A stretch of 64,000 nucleotides of DNA from assembly GCA_020747015.1 (NCBI GenBank), contig JAGTJM010000068.1:1-64000 (forward strand). The letters run 5' to 3'. The position numbers and the translations under genes are program-made. Source of the stretch: Pyrenochaeta sp. MPI-SDFR-AT-0127 (taxonomy: Eukaryota > Ascomycota > Dothideomycetes > Pleosporales > Cucurbitariaceae). Of the stretch, positions 21,586 to 32,886 are shown piece by piece (position 1 is the stretch's first letter; each line of letters opens with the position of its first letter). The notes below the pieces were generated by a model that was not told the DNA's origin, ran no database searches, and saw only the letters and a list, made by a program, of their open reading frames with translations.

Positions 21586-23721
21586 CTATATAGCGCACAT
21601 GTTACTGCGTCCTGTGGAAGACGATCTAATGAGTCGATATCTCTCTCCTTCGCCACCTCCTAATTCCTGTAGCCGGAGTTTGGTTTCTTTCTCCGTAAAG
21701 CTTGCTGACTGCTCCACCATAGGCATCGTGTCCTCTGAAACAACTTGAGCTACCGCCTGCCACGAATTGCCAATGATGGAACTCTCCGTAGAAGACACAA
21801 AAATAGCGATAGATAGCACACTGAGGATCGCGTGGACAACAATGATCACAACAACAGTGACGAAGCCGACCCATTTCGCAGGTGCCAACACAGTAGTTGA
21901 AAATGAAAGAGTTGCTGGATGATACCATGAGAAAGTGAAAGAGGTGTCGTAGTACCTCATGGAGAAGAGTATGGTTAATAAGGCCTGCATGGCGAGTGCG
22001 GGATTTCTGGTCGTTTGTAAGATGTCTTGGAACAACACAACGTGGGCTGGATGCGCGACATGATCTCCTTTCACTGAGTTAATGTCTTCTGACACCATCA
22101 AAGCAACATTGGTAGCATTTCCTCCTTCTTTGGTATAGACAGTTAGACGAGAGCCTATTCCAACCCCGTACTGGACATCGCCAGGCACAAACGGATTTTG
22201 AATCCTTCGCAGGGAGGTCGGGTGTGGGAGGGAGAAAACGTTGCGTTCTTTCACTGTCTGATGACCTTCATCCGCTCCCAATTGACGTCGTAGTCCTTCT
22301 GTCGCGGGTCGGACATCCTTTTTCGCTTCTTCAGGCTCTATAACGGGTTCTGGGCCATCACTATCGCTAGAAATAAGTAGTTCATAGTCCCCAGACACTG
22401 GCTGGTTGAGGCAGAGTGAGAAAGAGATTGTGACGTCGCTATTGTTCGAATCGGCCGTGGTCCAGACGCTGTTGTCACGGAACGTCCAAGAAGTTCGGGA
22501 CCAGTTCATCCTAGAGGCCTCGAGCCATTCTTCTACGTAACCAGTAGTATTGAGCAGCAAATACTGATCTGTGCGATCCGAGTCGCTGTCACTTCGACCA
22601 TCATTTAAAGGACTACTGAAGCGAGGCCCAGCAGCCCAATCGACCCAGTGAATAGAGACCTGCCACTCAGGAGTGTACTTCACTGGCCGCATACCGGAGT
22701 CTCTTTGAGAGAGGTTGGCGCGGGTGATTGGAACCACTGTCGTGAAACCCACCCTTGGAGCATCAGTCAAGGGCCTTGATAGGCCTGCCGGTGGATTGTC
22801 TTGGAGAACTGCAAAGCTACCTTCGACGACAAGCATTTCGGAGCTGATGCCTGCGCTGTACTTGATACTCGATATTTCAACCTGCGGTATGACACAGGTA
22901 ACACGCGTATCAAATATAGGAGCAGGTCCCTGATAGGCTCTCAGGGCTGACCGTTCAGATGCAGATCGAAGAGGCAAAAAGGATCGAAAAGAGGGACCGG
23001 TATCCACAAACCTATCCCCTTCCGCTGGCGGCTCCGAATACTCTGCAAATCGAGGGTAGTCCGGTGGCCTTGTAAGCCAGCCGTTCGTACCGAAAGCGTC
23101 CCGTTCCATAGTGTACATAATATCTGTCGTTGTCGAGTTTCCAGTGATGACTCGCGGATGGAGGTCAGAAAGCAGGATTGTAGAGATAAACTGCGATGCG
23201 ACCGTGACCAGCACCGCTACTCCCAGCCCAAAAACGAGAATAGTTTGCAACGACCGCCACTTGACTGTTCGTAATGTAGGGAGCACAATGTTGTGCGGTG
23301 CAACAGCCGATGCGCGCGCTATGGAGAGCTGTGCCACGTCTCGTAACGGTACACTGCAGTGTTCGAGAACGAGTGACGCAACAGTGGCTGTGAGGATCCC
23401 GGCTTGAATGTTCATTGTGGTCCGAATGACAGCAGAGCAGATAGTGATGACCTGAGTTGCTCTACCGCTTACAACGAGCCCCCTCCACGATGACACCGAT
23501 CCATCGCTGACCCAGAGAAAGATCAACACCGCAACACTTGCCACAATAACAAGCCAACCAATTACAATGATAAGCAAGCTTTCGCGCCCGAGACGAGTCG
23601 ACCACGAGTAATCTCGCGACGCTTGAACAGGCTCGGCGATTCTGTAGTTCTGAGGTGGAGGTGTAGGGGCAATCAATTCATCATGGGTAATGCGCGTCTG
23701 AAGCGCGCTGTAAGGGTTCAT
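21586..23721 (-). CDS. Large multi-span membrane protein, unknown
   Basis: The frame opens at 23847, but the first 42 residues look like leader; the ATG at 23721 (MNPYSALQTRI) gives 711 residues. After a cytoplasmic-looking N-terminus (about 45 residues) there is a strong membrane span (SLLIIVIGWLVIVASVAVLIFLWV), then a second span near residue 90-115 and a third near 165 (LQTILVFGLGVAVLVTVASQF). A large hydrophilic, probably extracellular domain with NxT/NxS sites follows (about 190-590). A final span near 640-670 (WVGFVTVVVIIVVHAILSVLSIAIFV) leads to a charged tail with a WQAVAQVVSEDT segment. This architecture is common in uncharacterised fungal proteins. No catalytic motif is visible. Confidence 0.8.
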   Translation of the reverse strand: MNPYSALQTRITHDELIAPTPPPQNYRIAEPVQASRDYSWSTRLGRESLLIIVIGWLVIVASVAVLIFLWVSDGSVSSWRGLVVSGRATQVITICSAVIRTTMNIQAGILTATVASLVLEHCSVPLRDVAQLSIARASAVAPHNIVLPTLRTVKWRSLQTILVFGLGVAVLVTVASQFISTILLSDLHPRVITGNSTTTDIMYTMERDAFGTNGWLTRPPDYPRFAEYSEPPAEGDRFVDTGPSFRSFLPLRSASERSALRAYQGPAPIFDTRVTCVIPQVEISSIKYSAGISSEMLVVEGSFAVLQDNPPAGLSRPLTDAPRVGFTTVVPITRANLSQRDSGMRPVKYTPEWQVSIHWVDWAAGPRFSSPLNDGRSDSDSDRTDQYLLLNTTGYVEEWLEASRMNWSRTSWTFRDNSVWTTADSNNSDVTISFSLCLNQPVSGDYELLISSDSDGPEPVIEPEEAKKDVRPATEGLRRQLGADEGHQTVKERNVFSLPHPTSLRRIQNPFVPGDVQYGVGIGSRLTVYTKEGGNATNVALMVSEDINSVKGDHVAHPAHVVLFQDILQTTRNPALAMQALLTILFSMRYYDTSFTFSWYHPATLSFSTTVLAPAKWVGFVTVVVIIVVHAILSVLSIAIFVSSTESSIIGNSWQAVAQVVSEDTMPMVEQSASFTEKETKLRLQELGGGEGERYRLIRSSSTGRSNMCAI

Positions 23722-24319
23722 TTGTAGACAACAGGTGAGACCTTGTGTCGATCTACAAATTTGGGGTTTGGCCCAGTCATGTACCGGCCTGGTCGGGCTG
23801 TGCAGTCTTGGGCCAAGCACTTGTGGCTGGACTTCGTTCAATACCAAGTCAACCCCGCCTCAGCCCAACCAGCACATCGCAGATTCTGTGGCAGTGAGCG
23901 TATTCCCATGTTTGACAGGACTGGCACTTTTCTGCGCAACTTCTTCTGACAGATTCCTGGAGGAGTTATCCTCATATGCGCAGGTTGATGGGCCGTGACT
24001 GAATGGAAAGAAGTATGATACATTTAGCGAGACCGAAAACTTTGTCTATTTCCTAAGCGAGCAACAACCGAACCAAGAAGCGCCATGATCTTATCCTTGA
24101 CTCGCTGTGCTGTACGGTAAACACAGCGGATCTCACAAGTCCGATTTCATCACAGTTTGAGCTGGCATCTTGAATCACAACTTGTGAAAATGTTGAAGCG
24201 CGAGCTACACGTGATTTCGATAAGTACGAGTGAGTCAATAACAAGTAAGCGCATATTTACTTGCAAGTCCAATTGATAGAAGGGAACACAATCAGGTTTC
24301 GAGGCGTTGGCCAACCCTC
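23722..24319. other. Intergenic, no gene seen
   Basis: Upstream of the membrane gene (-) and downstream of the GH12 gene (-). Short frames only; the in-frame extension to 23847 is probably untranslated. Confidence 0.4.
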
Positions 24320-25186
24320 TCACAAGTTGATTTGCAGCCCTAGCGTTGCGACTACAGTAGCCTTGCCGTAAAAAGGCTCGGTACCCGCGTTGCCCACGTT
24401 CACAAACGTGCTATCCTTGAACACGCCCACCTTAACTAGCGCCTGCAGCCAGTCCTTTATATCGCCTGAGAAAGTTCCTGTAAACTGCTTATCTGGAAGC
24501 AAACTCGACACAGTGATTCCGGTATCCTCATTCACGCCTTGATACAGCTTCCAGCTGGTGCCGTAAAGGGTTGGGATTGTGGCTTTGGGTCCAGCGACCC
24601 AGCCAATGGGAAGTTGTCCGCCTTTGTATTCGAGCCAGAGCATCAGTTCCTGGGCGCGATTGGATGTTGAATCACCTTTCGTGTCTGAAGTCATGAAGTC
24701 AAAACATATGTTGCCCTTATAAGCAGTGGTATTGGTGCGCTTCCAGTCATATGTCGCTGGAATGGACTTAATGGCCGATAGCTTCGTTTCGAGGTTCTGC
24801 GTTAGTCCGACGAATGTGTATCCTTTTGGTACATTGTCTCTGCATTTGTATCAGCGTTGGTACTACCTCACAGATACTTCGTAGTGCGCTTACGTAGCTT
24901 TAACATAATCGATATCTGTGACCGCGCTCCATTTGATCTTCTTATTTCCGTCCGATCCGGTCGAAACAGAGTCGTAGCCAGTACACATGCTACCTTTGGT
25001 TTGTGCCTGATTGTAGAACATGTTGTACACAATCCATGGTGTGTCGGTCAAAACAACATTCTGCGATGTCCCGCACATCGTAATCGGCTTCTGCTTGATG
25101 GTATCGGAAATCGTGATACCCTGCGGCGTAGGCGCCGTGAATGCTGGTGCGACTAGCGCAAGTGAGAAAAGAACCTTTGAATACAT
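24320..25186 (-). CDS. Glycoside hydrolase family 12 (endoglucanase/xyloglucanase)
   Basis: Exon 1 24894-25186 and exon 2 24320-24839 give 270 residues. The 54-bp intron has a GTAAGC donor, GCTGAT branch and GCAG acceptor (phase 2). Residues 1-17 form a signal peptide ending near Thr-Ala. The mature protein starts with an early Cys and the W-I-V-Y-N-M-F-Y-N-Q strand. Catalytic candidates are Glu162 in QELMLWLEY (GH12 nucleophile motif E-x-M-x-W) and Glu252 in the C-terminal GTEPFYG block (acid/base). The PIGWV strand follows the first motif as in the family. The length suits a single-domain GH12 without a cellulose-binding module. It hydrolyses beta-1,4-glucan or xyloglucan outside the cell; which one cannot be told. 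The ATG at 25186 is chosen because it begins the signal peptide; the frame stays open upstream. Confidence 0.9.
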
Positions 25187-26175
25187 ATTCAGCCCAAGCC
25201 TCGAAGAATAAGAAAAACGAGTGTGATAGAAAGAACGACAGAGGATGGACAGACAGACAGAAAAAGAGCGACTCAATGTTGCCTGTAAAGCAGACGCACT
25301 TGAGAATGTCGGCTTCGCAGCCTCTAGGTAAGCGAGAGGTTCTAATTGCATATTTCCCCGGGAGCGGGATCTAACGATGTGGAACACGCTATTTCTGCGA
25401 TTGAAACAAACCCACGTTGCAATCTAGAGGCGTCATTTCCGATGCATGCCACCACGCACTTTCGCTCATACTGTTGTCCTCCTCGTAACCAGGCAATCCC
25501 TACTTCCTGTTCTGGCTCCCCAGGGACCTTGTTTATCTGGACGTTTCTTTGGCAAATCAGGTATAACCAAAAAGTGGAACCTCATCATGGCAGAGCATGA
25601 TGCTAGGCTGCGGCTCGCGGGTTATCTTGGACCACCCTTCCAATCACAGCATTTTTCACTACTGCTTGGAGCATTTCTTACGTTCTGAAGCCACTCCAAA
25701 TTCCGATGGAGTTGCCACTCGTGCTAAGCCCTATCTTGTTGCAAACCCAAAGATCCTAGCACATTCCATGCGAAACATATTGATGATTGTTGCTAAATAT
25801 TACTGCAAGTATGCATAAATACTACCTATATCATCATTACCTGCGACTTACCTTTGTCATTCTTGCTGCTTTACTCTCTGATGAACGGCCGCTTCTGGTG
25901 TTGAGTGATGGCCATCAGCAGAGAAACCCACACTTGGCGCTACGTACTTCTGCTTTTTTTTATATCCTCTAATCGAACATGATGTATCGTGGGAGAGAAA
26001 AGTGATTATCAAAATATTTGCATGGTCAAGTCTATGCAGGTTGCTAATGACCAGGCCACCTAAGGAGCTGCAGCGTAATGGAGCTAGGACAGGGTTGAAG
26101 TCGCTTGGGGGCCGACGATGAGGGGCACGTCTTATCCTCATTTTCCTTTCCTGCCCTCTACTGGCCTGACCGTAA
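25187..26175. other. Intergenic between GH12 and second HET gene
   Basis: Divergent promoter region: GH12 reads left from 25186 and HET 2 reads right from 26176. Short frames on both strands have no domain signature. Confidence 0.4.
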
Positions 26176-28257
26176 GTGACTAATTGCGGTATGGAGTGCG
26201 CAATCTGCAACAGGTTCCGAGGCCGATGGAAAATTGAGACCCGGGCGGAAGCTCTGGCTCATCGAAACCGTAGGCGGGGCACACGCAGCTGGATGGTCTC
26301 CAATCATACTTGGGACGACATCCTGACCTCAGCGCAAACCTGCTACGGCTGTGATATACTTGTTACTGGATGCCGTGGATGTTTTACGTCGCAAGACCTC
26401 GATGAATCGAGCATTGTGCACGTAAATTTGCGCTTCTACTACCCATCCACCACAGAAGATTTAGACGAAGAAACGCAAAAGCACCTGATGTTCCACCTGA
26501 AAAATGGCCAGCGATTCGATGTGGAGCTTTTTGCAACAGACGATGATGATTGTCCGATCCCTGAAAGTTGGGATTATATGCCAACAAGCAATAGAACTTC
26601 GCAACGATCTGACTCCGCAATGGCACTAGCGAAGATCAAGAGCTGGGTTGCAGGGTGCGTTGTTGACGACTCCGATTCTTACTGCGAATCTCCAGAATGC
26701 CCACAATTGCCAACGAGAGTTATCGATGTGGGACTCGATGACGGCATAGTTAAACTGATTGAGACGCAAGGGACAAGATCAAAGTACATTTGCCTGAGCC
26801 GTTGTTGGGGTCTCGAGCAGATTATCACAACTACGAAATCTACTATCGATGAACGAAAGAGGCAGGTCGAATGGAGCGCGCTCTCCAAGACGTTCCAAGA
26901 CGCAATCACCCTCACTCGCGCTCTTGGCTATAGATATATATGGATTGACTCACTTTGCATCATCCAAGATGATGCCAAAGATTGGGAAGTCGAATCCAGT
27001 ATGATGGCCTCCGTCTATAGTAACGGATTCCTTACCATTGCTGCAACTCAGGCTCGCAGTGGGGCGGGCGGATTATACACGCAGAACAAGGATTATCGAG
27101 TTGCGGGCCAAACACCAGAGGGTGAACACTACTGTCTATTCTTTCGCGAAAGGATTGATCATCAGATTGATGCCCAATTTGATTTGCCCGACGCTGTATC
27201 TGCGGATAAGTACTTGATTACAGGGACCGACAAACATTTCCCGCTCTTGAGCAGAGCCTGGGTCTACCAAGAGCGTATGTTGTCCACACGAGTTCTCCAC
27301 TTTGGCCGGTACGAGATGTTCTTCGAATGCCGCTCCTCTATCGATTGCGAGTGCTCTTTGATTAGGTTTCAGGGCGCTGGCTTTGAAACAATGCTTCCTC
27401 TGATCAAGGTCGAACATGCCGATGCCCTCACGCAGTATACCAACGACCGACGGGAGAGTGGACAGGTCGAAGTTCGCTATCAGGGCGCGAGATTGTGGCG
27501 AACCATGGTATCTTGTTATACAGCCTTGGCTCTCACCAAGTCTACAGACCGATTGATTGCGTTTGGGGGGTTGGCGAGGCAAATGGCTAACTCGAGAAGG
27601 TCGGAATATCTAGCTGGAGTCTGGCGTGATAGCCTTCAAGATGACCTCCTATGGGATGTCCGTACCACATCAAGGCTGAAGAAGTCGCGGCCTCAACCTC
27701 GAAACGCACCAACATGGTCTTGGGCAAGCGTAGAGACAGCTGTTGGCTATTGGGATATAATTGTCTTTACGGACTTGGAAGGCAATGCGGTTGAAGAAAG
27801 GGCACCTTTCGAGCATTTCACTACCATTGAGGACTGTAGAGTCAGCAAAACGTCTATTGACGAATTTGGTTCAATCACGCAAGGACACCTAACTATAACA
27901 GGACTGGTCGTAGAGGGGTTGTTGGAGCGTGAAGTGGAGACGTTTGAAAATACGGAACGAATCAATCACTCCATTTCAATCTTGGGGTCACAACTACCAA
28001 TAGCATCTGATTACTTTTTAGATCACGATGGTCCTAACAAGGTTGACCCTGGGAGCGCGATATTGTGTCTTCGTATGAGCCTTTACCAGGAGCAGTCGAA
28101 ACAATGTTTGTATTCGTTGATTTTGCGACAGTGTCCACTTGAGCCGAACATATTCGAAAGAATTGGAACCCTGAGAATTTCGGGCAGCATTGGGTCTGTA
28201 GATCCTGACAGCGGAATATTTCATGGGGCACAAACAAGAACTGTGGTGATTGCGTGA
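26176..28257 (+). CDS. HET-domain protein 2
   Basis: A single exon of 693 residues; an internal ATG at 26191 is an alternative start. The N-terminus has paired Cys (C8/C11, C57/C60, C67/C70), a zinc-like arrangement often seen before HET domains of this type. The HET domain runs from about residue 200: YICLSRCWG (204-212), FQDAI...LGYRYIWIDSLCIIQDD (241-267), then DWEVESSMMASVYSNGFLTIAA and, downstream, SRAWVYQERMLSTRVLHF. The usual Tyr of LSYxWG is Arg here. The C-terminal part has PTWSWASVE, the standard trailing motif. It differs in subfamily from the HET gene at 16266, so the pair is not a recent tandem duplicate. A role in allorecognition or cell death is known for some family members only. 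Confidence 0.9.
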   Translation: MTNCGMECAICNRFRGRWKIETRAEALAHRNRRRGTRSWMVSNHTWDDILTSAQTCYGCDILVTGCRGCFTSQDLDESSIVHVNLRFYYPSTTEDLDEETQKHLMFHLKNGQRFDVELFATDDDDCPIPESWDYMPTSNRTSQRSDSAMALAKIKSWVAGCVVDDSDSYCESPECPQLPTRVIDVGLDDGIVKLIETQGTRSKYICLSRCWGLEQIITTTKSTIDERKRQVEWSALSKTFQDAITLTRALGYRYIWIDSLCIIQDDAKDWEVESSMMASVYSNGFLTIAATQARSGAGGLYTQNKDYRVAGQTPEGEHYCLFFRERIDHQIDAQFDLPDAVSADKYLITGTDKHFPLLSRAWVYQERMLSTRVLHFGRYEMFFECRSSIDCECSLIRFQGAGFETMLPLIKVEHADALTQYTNDRRESGQVEVRYQGARLWRTMVSCYTALALTKSTDRLIAFGGLARQMANSRRSEYLAGVWRDSLQDDLLWDVRTTSRLKKSRPQPRNAPTWSWASVETAVGYWDIIVFTDLEGNAVEERAPFEHFTTIEDCRVSKTSIDEFGSITQGHLTITGLVVEGLLEREVETFENTERINHSISILGSQLPIASDYFLDHDGPNKVDPGSAILCLRMSLYQEQSKQCLYSLILRQCPLEPNIFERIGTLRISGSIGSVDPDSGIFHGAQTRTVVIA

Positions 28258-29191
28258 AGGAACTTTGGATTGTATTTATAACAATGTGTTTTCGGAGAGT
28301 ACACCGTGCTCATGTGGGGGGTGCTAGATATCAAAAGATAAATGCAAGACCAGGCGAAAATAGTACTTACGGTCATACGCTGGCTGCCGTTGTCTTCCGT
28401 TTGAATTAGTAGAATGCCGTAGGATCGACGGTTCAGAACATGCCCTAAGATTGTACAAACTATACCAAAGCCCGTGCGCTGCTCAAGACCGCTATGTTCA
28501 AAAGGAGTCTGTCTGTAAGAGCTATGGTGTTTATTGGTTTCAACAGCAACGTTGATATATATGTGTGTTACTACGTCCTGTTGGGGGGGGGGGGGTGCGT
28601 GGCATCATTGCTGGAACAAATGACTGATTATTGCTGGAAATTCTTCGTGAGACCTTTACCAGAGTAGCTTTACAAGGCCTATCTGCAGGACAGAGCATGG
28701 TTGCATGGGCGAATACAAATCCTTCGGATTATATGACTCCGTTCTCAACAGCTTTGGTACCTTCCACAGCTCTGCATGTTGATTGCAAGTACTACGAAGT
28801 CCGCGGTGTATCAGGACGGTGCTGACAATTGTGACAGCGACTACAGAGTAAACGCACAACGCGTGAGACGGCGAGAAAACGCGAAAGCAGGGAGAAATTC
28901 TTTTCCTGGACGTGTCGAAGAGGATCAGGGGCGCGATGAAGACCGATGGGAATTGGTGGGCGAGTAGCATTGCTTTGCCAGAAGATTGGGCCGGGCAGGC
29001 ATGGTCATTGGCAGTACTACGACATTGCTATAGGTAAATGTAAAACATGAAGAAAGTTAATTGTAATGTGTTTCTCAATTTCACGATCTTGCTGTTGACC
29101 CTGTGCACGAATGGTGTATTCACCGTGCAAGAAAGCCAGACCATTCAAAGTCAAAAGCGCAAATCTTCCATAATCTTCAAGATACAGAAGC
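28258..29191. other. Intergenic, no gene seen
   Basis: Contains a 13-G run at 28583-28595 and only short frames. No gene could be supported. Confidence 0.4.
28583..28595. repeat. Homopolymer run of 13 G
   Basis: Thirteen consecutive G; length is likely variable. Confidence 0.95.
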
Positions 29192-29473
29192 ATGGGCTGT
29201 CTACAAGGAACTGTACGATCAGTTCTGGGACAAGCTTCATCTTTCGCCATATTATTCCTTGCGTCGATACCAGCGACCGCTGACGTCGAGTGTCTGATCG
29301 CCTTCATCGTGCTTATAGATCGTCCTCCGCACGACTTCTCATTGTCAAGGAGAGGACTCCTAGCAGCAATTTTCGTACTATGGTTTGGCGCTGCCATTCT
29401 GGGCATAGCTTGGCCGCTATTCATTAGACCTTTCAAGTATCGCACGTGGCTTGCATCTTTTGATAGCGACTGA
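29192..29473 (+). CDS. Possible small membrane protein or gene fragment (93 aa)
   Basis: An ATG frame of 93 residues holds two hydrophobic stretches: residues 17-42, and a clear span at about 54-78 (LLAAIFVLWFGAAILGIAWPLFI) followed by a basic FKYRTWLASF end. A second plus frame (29103-29297) has protein-like composition too (AWAVYKELYDQFWDKLHLSPYY), so this could be a decayed gene spanning two frames. A minus frame of 182 residues (29017-29565) overlaps it and is less protein-like. No family was recognised. Confidence 0.3.
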   Translation: MGCLQGTVRSVLGQASSFAILFLASIPATADVECLIAFIVLIDRPPHDFSLSRRGLLAAIFVLWFGAAILGIAWPLFIRPFKYRTWLASFDSD

Positions 29474-29965
29474 TTGGAGAGCAAAGAGAAAGGTTGGTGG
29501 GGAAGGTATACTCGCATGGAGAGAACACTAGGCAAAGCGGATGCGCAGCTTCGGGCAGAGTCCACTTCCTAGGGGTCGAGGGAATAAGAAGACAAGGATA
29601 TAGAAGCGACTTCGCCGGACTCAGCAACCAAACCTTCATAGTTTGAGAAAACGTGCTCTCCGTGCATTAGCAATCTCGAAGTCTTTCGGCCAAGGATGAT
29701 AGTTCGTACGCTTCCGATGTAAGGTGACAAAAGATTCGAACGCTTCACGGGGGTAAGATTTGCTTGTTTCAAAATAAGTCAATATCTATTTTATAACCCA
29801 TTCCGAACTGTTCGCCAGATAGAAGAGCATGTTTAATATATAGGCCGTAGAAGTGAGTTCACCGGGTGCAATTACTGCTTTCCCTTTCCTTCTTTTGGTA
29901 CACCTCTTCTGTATTTGACTAATGCTGCTCCTCGTCAGAAATATCTAAATCAACCTTAAACTAAC
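29474..29965. other. Intergenic, no gene seen
   Basis: Short stretch between the doubtful small ORF and the 3' end of the frameshifted membrane gene. No feature seen. Confidence 0.35.
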
Positions 29966-31232
29966 TCAGAAATATTGTTCATCCCATTCAGCATAGCGTC
30001 TCGCTACTTTTATGCACCGGCGATTGAAATGGGACTCTCTGCGGGCTTTCACTACCTCTAGAAGACCCATTGTTGCCAAACGCCTTTGGAGGGCTTTCTC
30101 CACGAATCTGTACGTGTTAGAATCCCTAGAAATCAGATGGTGGAAAGTTACATACCCCACCACAGGTCCGCGTTATTAATGACTGGAGCAAGAAGCAGAA
30201 CTAGAGCGATGATCTGGCCAAAACCCAACTCATCCTCTCTATCCTTGTCCTTTTCATTCATACAGCTTTGTCCAATTGCCTCAATTTAAAAGCATTAGTA
30301 ACACCCCATATAAAAAGGCCAAGACTGGCTAGATTACAACTGAATGGCTCAAAGAACATTAGGTATATACCCCATGCAACAACGTACACGCAGAACCAAG
30401 CCAAACAGCAAACAAAAGCAATGGGGTTGGGTAATTTTCGCCAACTATCTTCAGCATACGAGTACAGTACGGTGACCGTCCTCGCAGCATAATAATAAAT
30501 GGCAATAGCAAGTCTAGGCCATAAAAAAACTGTGTCGACAACAGCTCCAACGATGCTCCAAACAAGAAGAAAGAGCGACACATGATTTTGACTGTCCATG
30601 AAATTCCATCGAAAGTAAGGCTTGAGGGTATTGTTTTCGTGGACTTTCTCCGCGTAACTTAAGTCATCGTTGACCTCGCGCGCTCTGTGAATGAGCAGCC
30701 CGAGATAAATCCACATGATTACGATACGTACCAATCTCTTTGCATGGTTACCTTTATCAAGAACTTGGAACCGAGTCGTCAAAAGACCAGCAGTAGCACT
30801 GATAAAGCCGAGCCAGGCCATCTCGTTCGCAATAGAGAAATGTGCAAGCACAATGTCCTTCTTACTCATGGCCCCAGCAATGGCAATGCCCGTTATAAAC
30901 TGCGTGTCGGCGAGATTGAAGATCGTGGCACTTAATGCGGGGACGCGAAGTTGTCGATTATGGAATATTCGCCCATTACTGCTATCGGCGTTCAACTCAT
31001 GTCCTTTGGCCCAGCCCACTGGGAGGAAAAGTTTCTTCCACTTGAACGCATCCTTCTCATTTCGCCAAATTTGATAGAATGCTGGCAAAACAACGAGGAA
31101 GCCAACAGTGATGAATGATGCCAGAATTCCTATCCCCGCGACGTCAGGTTCTGGCTGAATTGTGCAGAGGTCGCCGTCAAGAGAACCACAATAATCAGGA
31201 TAAGCAGCGTTGAGTTTGGTGGTGCACTCCAT
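29966..31232 (-). pseudogene. Multi-span membrane protein with frame disruption
   Basis: From the ATG at 31232, 324 residues are open to a stop at 30258. The N-terminus (about 28 residues) carries Cys, then PEPDVAGIGILASFITVGFLVV, the start motif of an uncharacterised fungal membrane family. Around six to seven spans follow, e.g. FLLVWSIVGAVVDTVFLW and FVCCLAWFCVYVVAWGIYLMFF. The family's conserved end (acidic linker, then E-L-G-F-G-Q-I-I-A-L-V-L-L-L-A-P) is present immediately downstream (30261 to about 30140) but in another frame, one base off. No intron of usable length bridges it. A third frame (30125 to 29966) also has a protein-like tail (FVEKALQRRLATMGLLEVVKARR). This could be an assembly indel, a decaying gene or a very unusual splice. 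Confidence 0.65.
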
Positions 31233-32886
31233 ATTCGCTTCGAGGCTGAGGTGGGGATAATCGTTCGAGAGAATGGAAGGTTGGAAGCGAGGTTCTTCTT
31301 GTTATTTCACAAAAGTGTTGCAGGGCGTATAAGCTCTCGCTTCACGTAAGAACGTGCGCCTATTCCGCGGGACAAGTATTGTGGTTTTTTGTGGCGTAAG
31401 ATTGGTAAAGTGTGGAGTATACATATGATTGGTGACGAACAGGCACACGGCTTACGTGTACCTGTCGGGTGCATAATACAGTATTGGCCCCTAGCTGATA
31501 CGCGTTGTGAGGTTCCCCACTGTTGGCAGGCATGTGGCCGACTATCTATGGTTACAATGCGCCCTGTACTTCCACGGTGCTTGTACCAACCCAATATTCT
31601 ATGACATGGTCTTTATTTTTCCTCAGTCTCTGGCAAGAAGCAAAACGTTGTTAAATACAGATCAGAAAAAAAAAGGATCAACAATCCACTAACATACTTC
31701 CGTTATTGCTACATCTTCTGCTTAATACGACCGCAAAAGATACTCAACTACTTAGCAACTGCCTTTGATAAGTTGAATACCGACACCTTAATGTCAACAT
31801 GGAAAAGCATTGCCTTGCTCACATGTGCGCGCCTTGAGCGAAGAAGCGAACGCGAACATCCGCGAATTTGGTCCTGAAAGGATCTGAATAGTCACAGCAA
31901 TAGCTTCAATTAGAGTATCGTCGGATCTCGTCTTTGGTCATGTTTGCCTAACACTCTATCGCAGCGGACAAAGCCGGATCCCAGCGCTAGAAATCGATAA
32001 ACAGTCGAGGGAGCCAGTAGATAGATCCCTCGACCCTACAAAATAATTACACTTGCTAGCTGGTTTAGCCATCTGCTTAGCATTCGAAGCTCAACACTAG
32101 TCTGATCGAAATTCACGTGGCATTGAGTCTGTGCATCCGTGACTAGGGCTGGCCAACGCCCGCTTCGTTCCCTTTTCCAATGTCAACTCAACGGAAAAGC
32201 CTACAAAGCCCAGCCCTTTGTCGATTATTTTCATGATATGAAGCGTTTAACCAGACTCTACAACGCGCGCTCCATTGGACTCAAATTATCTACGCGGGGA
32301 TGGGAACCGATGTTTAATACTCACGTTCAGATGTTGCCATCGCCGGTTTAGTGCCTGCCGAATAGCTCAACGTACTGCGAAGGATTTCGTGTTCCAGCTT
32401 TGGTACTACTGTGGAGCTTATCGTGCGCTAAAGTAACCGGGATATAAGTCAGTTACGCTACACCGCTGTAGGAAGCGCAGGGACGAACACTACGCCGTAG
32501 CTGTTAAGTAGTGAGAAACAGATATCAACTATATGCCCTTATATGACTGAGAAGATCTACGCTAGCTGTGGATTAACGGTATCTTGCGTTGTGTCGGGTG
32601 CACGGTCTTTATTTCCCGCTTATTTTAATGTACGAGAGGCGCGGAGCGACGCCACCACAGCTGTTGGATCATGCAATTTTGGCCCCCAACTACAGCCAAG
32701 GCCTCCGATTAGACTTTAGCCACCTACAGGTTTGCTCAGGCTGACTGAATCTATATATATCTGCCAGCCTTCTCATGCATATCAAACTCCAACATTCCCG
32801 CACCTGCTGTTTCTATGCCATCCCCACCCTATGCTCTAACAAATGTACAAGTCAATTGATGCTTGAATGTTGGCCGATTATTCGGT
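31233..32886. other. Divergent promoter region, no gene seen
   Basis: About 1.65 kb between two divergently transcribed membrane-protein genes. Short frames only. The right 150 bp could include an undetected first exon of the plus-strand gene. Confidence 0.4.

Noticed and set aside
32863..32886. Upstream extension of the five-exon membrane gene
   Set aside because: Opens only at a TTG; the ATG at 32887 starts the first hydrophobic span.
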